In this document: positions 58,368 to 64,000 of the stretch, in pieces
How the letters are laid out: each line of letters starts with the position of its first letter
Numbering within the stretch: the stretch's first letter is position 1
Assembly (NCBI RefSeq): GCF_041504345.1
Contig: NZ_CP167894.1
Coordinates: forward strand, 3,038,001 to 3,102,000
Direction of reading: 5' to 3'
DNA from: Vibrio sp. BS-M-Sm-2
GTDB lineage: Bacteria; Pseudomonadota; Gammaproteobacteria; Enterobacterales; Vibrionaceae
Length of the DNA stretch: 64,000 nucleotides
The notes under the pieces: generated by a model
Told to the model about the DNA's origin: nothing
What the model saw: only the letters and a program-made list of their open reading frames with translations
The model's database searches: none
Translations under genes and position numbers: made by a program

Positions 58368-59077
58368 TAAGGCATTTCCTTTAGCCATTGGGTTTTAAAG
58401 CATGCATCGTTAACGGAGAATTCTTTGAGTAATTGCAGGGAACCTAGGAATTCATCCCTATCAACCTCGATAGCGCCTAAGGATTCCAAGTGAGGGTTCA
58501 TGACTTGGCAATCAATCATTTGTCCGCCGAATTGTGTAAAGTGTTCACAAAAGTACCACAGCGCAATTTTAGAGGCATTGCTCTTTAGGCTGAACATCGA
58601 TTCACCGCAAAAGACTTGGCCTCTTTGTAAGCCATAAAGTCCGCCGATTAGCTCATCATCTTGCCAAACCTCAACCGAGTGGCAGAAACCTAATGAAGCG
58701 AGTTTGCGGTAGGCTGACTGCATGTCACTGTTTAGCCAGGTTTCTTCTTCGGGTCTTAGTGAAGAGCAATACCCAATTACTCTGTCCGTCGCTTGGTTGA
58801 TGCTGACACGGTAATTGTGCTTTCTTTGAAACTTTTTAAGACTTTTTGACGGTTCGAATGTCTTAGGATTAAATACCGCTCGCGGTGCAGGGCTCCACCA
58901 AAGTATAGGCTCACCTGGGCCATACCATGGAAATATACCTTGGCTATAAGCGTTTAAAATTCGCATTGGTGATAAATCACCACCGAAGGCGAGCAGACCG
59001 TTGGGTTCATCAAGCGCGTCGAAAGGCGAAGGAAACTCTATACTAGTAGTATCAAGTTCGGTTAGGTATATAGTCAT
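58367..59077 (-). CDS. aat: Leucyl/phenylalanyl-tRNA-protein transferase
   Basis: 236 residues. Adds Leu or Phe to N-terminal Arg/Lys of proteins, feeding ClpS/ClpA. Signature segments: FPSPFDALDEPNGLLAFGGD (near 15-34), GIFPWYGPGEPILWWSP (48-64), ACG-type loop GESMFSLKSNASKIAL, and IDCQVMNPHLESLGA. Same length class as E. coli Aat (234). First of the aat-bpt pair. Confidence 0.94.
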   Translation of the reverse strand: MTIYLTELDTTSIEFPSPFDALDEPNGLLAFGGDLSPMRILNAYSQGIFPWYGPGEPILWWSPAPRAVFNPKTFEPSKSLKKFQRKHNYRVSINQATDRVIGYCSSLRPEEETWLNSDMQSAYRKLASLGFCHSVEVWQDDELIGGLYGLQRGQVFCGESMFSLKSNASKIALWYFCEHFTQFGGQMIDCQVMNPHLESLGAIEVDRDEFLGSLQLLKEFSVNDACFKTQWLKEMP

Positions 59078-59130
59078 AAGTACCGCATTACAGATTAATC
59101 ACTGACCAAGAGGTCTTTAGGAGTTTTACC

Positions 59131-59586
59131 ATGAAGAAGTTGCTTTGGATTTTACTTGTTTTGCCCATGTTGGCAAATGCAGCTTACAACAGAAACCAAG
59201 CTCGACCAGTAAACGAGGTGGTTTATGGTGAGATTAATACGGTTAGATACATCACTCAGCAAGAGATCGTTGAATCGAAAGCGAATGGTTGGGAAACCTT
59301 GTTAGGTGCGGCGATTGGTGGCTTGATTGGTAACCAGTTTGGCGGCGGCACCGGTAAAGAAGTAGCGACAGCTGTCGGTGCAGTAGCAGGTGCGGGTATT
59401 GCTCGTAACCGCGGTAACACACAATATAAAGTAGAGTACAAACTGGTCGAGTTATTGGTCAAAACTAAAGACGATAAGTTGGTCAACATCATCCAAGATG
59501 TCGATAACTCGATGCTGTTTAACCGAGGCGATGATGTACGAATTCTCTATTTTTCAGATGGTGTTCGAGTTGATCTAGTGTACTAG
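59131..59586 (+). CDS. Glycine-zipper 2TM-domain envelope protein
   Basis: 151 residues. Signal peptide MKKLLWILLVLPMLANA, then a glycine zipper from about 53 to 95 (ETLLGAAIGGLIGNQFGGG, AVGAVAGAGIARNRG), a fold also found in SlyB and the Rickettsia 17-kDa antigen. It has no lipobox cysteine. The C-terminal part looks like a beta-rich globular unit. Probably in the periplasm or outer membrane, function unknown. AGGAG upstream. Transcribed alone before aroA. Confidence 0.78.
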   Translation: MKKLLWILLVLPMLANAAYNRNQARPVNEVVYGEINTVRYITQQEIVESKANGWETLLGAAIGGLIGNQFGGGTGKEVATAVGAVAGAGIARNRGNTQYKVEYKLVELLVKTKDDKLVNIIQDVDNSMLFNRGDDVRILYFSDGVRVDLVY

Positions 59587-59748
59587 TATATAAATACGAT
59601 TGATTGGCTAATTAATCACCTGATTGAGTGGGATTAGCTCTGGAGTTCGTTGGAAAAGTTCGTTAGTCTGCAAGTACGAAGAATTATTCATCACCCGAAA
59701 ATAAATACGCGCCAGTGACTTCGGGTGGTACAAGGACTATAAGATTTA

Positions 59749-61029
59749 ATGGAAAGCCTTACGTTACAACCAATTCAAAAAGTGAACGGGGAAGTTAACC
59801 TACCTGGTTCAAAAAGCGTTTCCAACCGTGCACTTCTTTTGGCTGCACTTTCAACGGGAACCACTCGCCTAACAAACTTGCTAGACAGTGATGACATTCG
59901 CCATATGTTGAATGCCTTGACTCAACTAGGTGTTAATTATCAGCTGTCTGCAGACAAAACTGTTTGTGAAGTAACGGGTGTTGGTGGTGTATTCTCAAGT
60001 GATAAAGCCCTAGAGCTTTTTTTAGGTAACGCGGGTACGGCGATGCGTCCTCTGGCGGCTGCACTATGTTTAGGTCGCGGTGAATACGTTCTTACTGGTG
60101 AGCCGCGCATGAAAGAGCGCCCAATTGGCCATTTAGTAACTGCACTGCGAGCTGCTGGTGCCGACGTTGAATACTTAGAAAACGAAAACTACCCACCATT
60201 GAAGATCACAGGTACAGGTTTGAAGAGCGGTACGGTTTCTATCGACGGTTCTATCTCTAGCCAGTTTTTGACGGCATTTTTGATGGCTGCGCCCTTAGCT
60301 GAAGGTGAAGTGACCATTAAAATTGAAGGTGAATTAGTTTCTAAACCTTACATCGATATTACGCTGCACATCATGAAGCAATTTGGTGTGGACGTGATCA
60401 ATAATGATTACCAAGAGTTTGTTATTCCCACTGGGCAATCTTACTCGGCACCGGGTGATTTCTTGGTTGAAGGTGATGCATCATCTGCGTCATATTTCCT
60501 TGCTGCGGCTGCGATTAAAGGTGGTGAGATTAAGGTTACTGGTATTGGTAAAAACAGTATCCAAGGTGATATCCAATTCGCTGATGCGCTTGAGAAAATG
60601 GGTGCCGAAATCGAATGGGGTGACGACTATGTTATTTCTCGTTGTGGTGAGCTGAAAGGCATTGATATGGACTATAATCATATTCCAGATGCTGCGATGA
60701 CTATCGCGACGACCGCGTTGTTTGCTAAAGGTACAACGGCAATCCGTAATGTCTACAACTGGCGTGTGAAAGAGACAGACCGCTTGGCTGCAATGGCTAC
60801 AGAGCTACGCAAAGTTGGTGCTGAAGTGGAAGAGGGTGAAGATTACATCATTGTTAACCCTGTAGCAGAACTGACTCACGCGGCGATTGATACTTACGAT
60901 GATCACCGTATGGCGATGTGTTTCTCACTGGTTGCTTTGAGCGATACGCCTGTGACGATTAACGATCCAGGTTGTACGTCAAAGACATTCCCTGATTACT
61001 TCGATAAGTTGAAAATGCTGAGCCAGTAA
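59749..61029 (+). CDS. aroA: 3-phosphoshikimate 1-carboxyvinyltransferase (EPSP synthase)
   Basis: 426 residues, typical class I EPSP synthase. Joins shikimate-3-phosphate and phosphoenolpyruvate in the shikimate pathway. Signatures: [17 protein letters not shown] (about 20-36), [11 protein letters not shown] (92-102), the [10 protein letters not shown] stretch (Arg124 region) and [15 protein letters not shown] near the C-terminus. [11 protein letters not shown] with Gly96 is of the glyphosate-sensitive type. Confidence 0.96.
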   Translation: MESLTLQPIQKVNGEVNLPGSKSVSNRALLLAALSTGTTRLTNLLDSDDIRHMLNALTQLGVNYQLSADKTVCEVTGVGGVFSSDKALELFLGNAGTAMRPLAAALCLGRGEYVLTGEPRMKERPIGHLVTALRAAGADVEYLENENYPPLKITGTGLKSGTVSIDGSISSQFLTAFLMAAPLAEGEVTIKIEGELVSKPYIDITLHIMKQFGVDVINNDYQEFVIPTGQSYSAPGDFLVEGDASSASYFLAAAAIKGGEIKVTGIGKNSIQGDIQFADALEKMGAEIEWGDDYVISRCGELKGIDMDYNHIPDAAMTIATTALFAKGTTAIRNVYNWRVKETDRLAAMATELRKVGAEVEEGEDYIIVNPVAELTHAAIDTYDDHRMAMCFSLVALSDTPVTINDPGCTSKTFPDYFDKLKMLSQ

Positions 61030-61041
61030 AGGTTCAGGAAC

Positions 61042-61072
61042 TGAAAAAGCTTGCCTAAATGGCAAGCTTTTT
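61042..61072. terminator. Bidirectional terminator between aroA and yciN
   Basis: AAAAAGCTTGCC-TAAAT-GGCAAGCTTTTT: 12-bp perfect stem. Confidence 0.9.
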
Positions 61073-61074
61073 AA

Positions 61075-61320
61075 TTATTGCTGAATTGTAAATTCTTTCG
61101 AAAGGTGGTGCGCTAAGTATTTAAACATGTTAAATACCGCGGTTGTATTCTCGGTCGGCATTCCATTGCTGTCTAAGAAGTATTCACCTTTGAAGACGAG
61201 TACATCGTCTTTTTCTACTACGCTGTTTGCGCGCATGCCTTCAATGTAGTCATCATGTGATTGGATAATTTGGTTTGCGATAAGCAGTAAATCAAATTCT
61301 GCTATTACTTTCTTTGTCAT
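61075..61320 (-). CDS. yciN: YciN-family protein (DUF2498)
   Basis: 81 residues, matching E. coli YciN: IIQSHDDYIEGMRANSV, VLVFKGEYFLDSNGMPT and TAVFNMFKYLAHHLS. Function unknown. In E. coli yciN is also the divergent neighbour of topA, which supports the assignment. Confidence 0.88.
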   Translation of the reverse strand: MTKKVIAEFDLLLIANQIIQSHDDYIEGMRANSVVEKDDVLVFKGEYFLDSNGMPTENTTAVFNMFKYLAHHLSKEFTIQQ

Positions 61321-61759
61321 GAGTTTATCTCTGATAACTGAATATAACGTTGAGTTTATGGTGTCGAACTAGAAATTCAATGATTTCACAACCGATTAAG
61401 AGAGTCTTTTCAAACATCCACAATTTATTTTGTGATTTACGGCAAAAATAATTGAATGGGGCTCGCGTTAGATTCGCGGACAAGCTTAGTATGAGCCCGT
61501 TTAGACGTAATGCCTGATGAATAGGCTCTTGCAAGTATTCTTCGTGAGTACTTTATAGCTTCTCTATATTGTGACCCTTTTATCAGTGAGTCGTCGAATT
61601 GTCGAGCGATCAGATCCAATTTTGAAAAAAGCGGTTGATCTTCTAGTAATCTCGCACAATAGTAAAAAAAGAAGCAATGAATTTAGAATATCATGCGTAA
61701 AAGCCCACAAGCTAAATTGTTGGTGCTGAAGCATCGTGATTAAGGACGTTAGAGTCAAT
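61321..61759. other. Divergent yciN-topA promoter region
   Basis: 439 bases without a supported gene. No operator or strong promoter is clear, though AT-rich segments precede topA from about 61620. Confidence 0.4.
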
Positions 61760-64000
61760 ATGGGTAAATCGCTCGTTATAGTGGAGTCGCCAGCCAAGGC
61801 TAAAACTATCAATAAATATCTTGGCAAAGACTTTGTCGTTAAGTCGAGTGTAGGTCACGTACGTGATTTACCAACGGCGGGTCAAAGTACTGGTCAAAAG
61901 GCTGCTGCAGTTTCAACCAAGGGTATGAGCCCAGAAGATAAAGCTCGTATCAAGAAAGAAAAAGATCGCAAAGCTCTTATCAAAAAGATGGGTATCAACC
62001 CGTATAAAGAGTGGGAAGCGAACTACCAAATCCTACCTGGTAAAGAGAAAGTCGTCGCTGAATTGCAAAAACTGGCTGAGAACGCAGACCATGTTTATCT
62101 CGCAACCGATTTGGACCGCGAAGGAGAAGCTATCGCATGGCACCTTCGTGAGATCATCGGTGGCGATGAAACGCGATACAAGCGAGTGGTTTTTAACGAA
62201 ATCACCAAGAATGCTATTCAACAAGCTTTCGAAACTCCAGGTGAGCTAAACATTGATGGCGTAAACGCACAACAAGCACGACGTTTTATGGACCGTGTTG
62301 TTGGCTTTATGGTGTCACCTCTGCTTTGGAAAAAAGTAGCACGAGGCCTGTCCGCTGGCCGTGTTCAATCAGTAGCGGTAAAACTGCTGGTAGAGCGTGA
62401 GCGCGAGATCAACGCCTTTATCCCTGAAGAGTTCTGGGATGTGCATGCTGATACTAAAACAGCAGAGAAAACCGACTTTAGACTGCAAGTAGCGCAGAAA
62501 GACGGTGTTGCGTTTAAACCTGAAAATGAAGCGCAAACACAAGCTGCTGTTAGCGTTTTAGAAAAAGCGCAATATGAAGTATGTAAACGTGAAGACCGCC
62601 CAACAAAGAGTAAGCCGTCTGCACCTTACATCACGTCGACGCTGCAGCAAGCGGCGAGTACGCGTCTTGGTTATGGCGTAAAGAAAACCATGATGTTGGC
62701 TCAACGCCTGTATGAAGCGGGTTACATCACTTATATGCGTACTGACTCAACCAACTTGAGTTCAGAAGCTGTAGAAGCCGCTCGTGAATACATTGGTTCT
62801 GAGTACGGCGCGCAATACCTTCCACCTAAAGCACTTGTATACGGCAGCAAAGAGGGCGCTCAAGAGGCCCACGAAGCGATTCGTCCTTCAAGTGTAGATG
62901 TTAAGTCGGAAGATCTAAACGGCGTAGACGCAGACGCACACAAGCTTTATTCACTGATTTGGAATCAGTTCGTTGCGTGTCAAATGACGCCAGCTCAATA
63001 CGATTCAACGACAGTAAGCGTTAAAGCAGATGAGTACACGTTAAAAGCAAAAGGTCGTATCCTTAAATTTGATGGTTGGACTCGTGTTCAGCGTCCAATG
63101 GGTAAAAACGAAGATACGATCCTTCCAGCAGTACAGATCGGCGATAAGCTTGATTTGATCGCGCTAGACCCTAAACAGCACTTCACTAAGCCACCGGCTC
63201 GTTTCACTGAAGCGGCGCTAGTTAAAGAGCTTGAGAAGCGTGGTATTGGTCGTCCTTCAACATACGCATCAATCATCTCGACGATTCAAGATCGTGGTTA
63301 TGTAAAAGTTGAACAGCGTCGTTTCTATGCTGAGAAGATGGGTGAAATTGTTACTGACCGTCTAGACGGCAGCTTCAACGACCTAATGAACTACGACTTC
63401 ACTGCTCGTATGGAGCAGAAGTTGGACCAAATCGCAGAAGGCGAAGCAAGCTGGAAAGGCGTGCTAGATAACTTCTTCGAAGACTTTACTGGCGATTTGG
63501 AAAAAGCAGACTTAGACGAAGACGCTGGTGGTATGAAGCCAAATCATATCGTGGAAACCGATATTGAGTGTCCGACTTGTAGCCGTAAAATGGGCATTCG
63601 TACTGCTTCGACAGGCGTATTCCTTGGTTGTTCTGGTTATGCACTTCCTCCAAAAGAGCGTTGTAAGACAACAATCAACCTTGGTGATGAAGAGGGCATT
63701 ATCAACGTGCTTGAAGAAGACGTTGAAACAGCAGCACTTCGAGCTAAAAAGCGTTGTCCTATTTGTGAAACGGCAATGGATGCTTATCTAATCGATGATA
63801 AGCGTAAGATGCACGTATGTGGTAACAACCCGAACTGTGAAGGTTATGTGGTTGAACACGGTGAATTTAAAGTAAAAGGCTACGATGGTCCACTTGTTGA
63901 GTGTGACAAATGTGGTTCTGACATGGTTCTGAAGAACGGTCGTTTTGGTAAATACATGGATTGTACGAGTGAAGATTGTAAGAACACTCGTAAGATTCTG
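61760..64000 (+). CDS. topA: DNA topoisomerase I (5' part; runs off the window)
   Basis: 747 codons are visible and still open at the edge. Type IA topoisomerase that relaxes negative supercoils. Toprim: Glu9 in [18 protein letters not shown], and Asp117, Asp119, Glu121 in TDLDREGEA. Catalytic Tyr325 in YITYMRTDS (E. coli Tyr319). C-terminal zinc ribbons begin with [18 protein letters not shown] and [14 protein letters not shown] lies about 12 bases before the ATG. The missing end should hold the last ribbon-like domains. Confidence 0.95.
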   Translation, partial: MGKSLVIVESPAKAKTINKYLGKDFVVKSSVGHVRDLPTAGQSTGQKAAAVSTKGMSPEDKARIKKEKDRKALIKKMGINPYKEWEANYQILPGKEKVVAELQKLAENADHVYLATDLDREGEAIAWHLREIIGGDETRYKRVVFNEITKNAIQQAFETPGELNIDGVNAQQARRFMDRVVGFMVSPLLWKKVARGLSAGRVQSVAVKLLVEREREINAFIPEEFWDVHADTKTAEKTDFRLQVAQKDGVAFKPENEAQTQAAVSVLEKAQYEVCKREDRPTKSKPSAPYITSTLQQAASTRLGYGVKKTMMLAQRLYEAGYITYMRTDSTNLSSEAVEAAREYIGSEYGAQYLPPKALVYGSKEGAQEAHEAIRPSSVDVKSEDLNGVDADAHKLYSLIWNQFVACQMTPAQYDSTTVSVKADEYTLKAKGRILKFDGWTRVQRPMGKNEDTILPAVQIGDKLDLIALDPKQHFTKPPARFTEAALVKELEKRGIGRPSTYASIISTIQDRGYVKVEQRRFYAEKMGEIVTDRLDGSFNDLMNYDFTARMEQKLDQIAEGEASWKGVLDNFFEDFTGDLEKADLDEDAGGMKPNHIVETDIECPTCSRKMGIRTASTGVFLGCSGYALPPKERCKTTINLGDEEGIINVLEEDVETAALRAKKRCPICETAMDAYLIDDKRKMHVCGNNPNCEGYVVEHGEFKVKGYDGPLVECDKCGSDMVLKNGRFGKYMDCTSEDCKNTRKIL

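Noticed and set aside
61325-61619. Two short minus-strand ORFs in the yciN-topA gap
   Set aside because: They overlap each other in different frames, have poor ribosome sites and no recognisable domain.

Overview
The window looks like a piece of a Vibrio main chromosome (Vibrionaceae; I cannot settle the species). Reasons: moderate-to-low GC, housekeeping proteins close to the E. coli ones, several Vibrio-type outer-membrane beta-barrels, a monomeric isocitrate dehydrogenase, an ImpA-type metalloprotease, an imuA-imuB-dnaE2 SOS cassette and a DUF3360-type permease. I see no rRNA, tRNA, CRISPR array, insertion sequence or prophage.

Layout. 1-2.6 kb: end of a beta-barrel gene, another small barrel, a possible 29-residue membrane protein and a patatin-like phospholipase. 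2.6-6.7 kb: pykA divergent from the sugar repressor mlc, then cheV. 7-12.5 kb: dnaE2, imuB and imuA on the minus strand, with a perfect LexA box just before imuA. 12.6-19.7 kb: yciK divergent from sohB, then the yeaG-yeaH-ycgB stress operon. 20-24.7 kb: outer-membrane proteins, yfbU, pflA and lpxR. 24.9-29 kb: pflB and a 12-TM DUF3360 permease, with FNR-like sites in front of both. 29.8-33 kb: a four-gene basic-amino-acid ABC transporter. 33.2-41 kb: an ImpA-like lipoprotein protease, xthA, a lipoprotein form of oligopeptidase B and a Bcr/EmrD-type drug exporter. 41-50 kb: a chemoreceptor, roxA, ybaM, priC, a frameshifted TauE/SafE transporter, dinG and a major porin. 50-61 kb: rluE, icd (monomeric), cspD, clpS, a frameshifted clpA, infA, bpt, aat, a glycine-zipper protein and aroA. 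61-64 kb: yciN and the first 747 codons of topA.

How the genes connect. One theme is regulated proteolysis by N-degrons: aat and bpt attach leucine to proteins, ClpS delivers them and ClpA unfolds them; all four genes lie within 4.6 kb. A second is anaerobic pyruvate metabolism: pykA, pflB, pflA, the permease and the FNR-like sites. A third is DNA damage: LexA-controlled imuABC, xthA, dinG, priC and topA.

The most noteworthy points are: single-base frameshifts in clpA and in the tauE-like gene; two perfect tandem arrays (13 copies of a 9-mer behind clpA; 6 copies of a 7-mer that supplies the stop codon of ybaM); an unrelated permease in the place where enteric bacteria have focA; lpxR lying between pflB and pflA; and two extracytoplasmic lipoprotein peptidases. 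I did not find a clearly new multi-gene system. The DUF3360/pfl/lpxR neighbourhood and the small membrane-protein candidates are the best leads.
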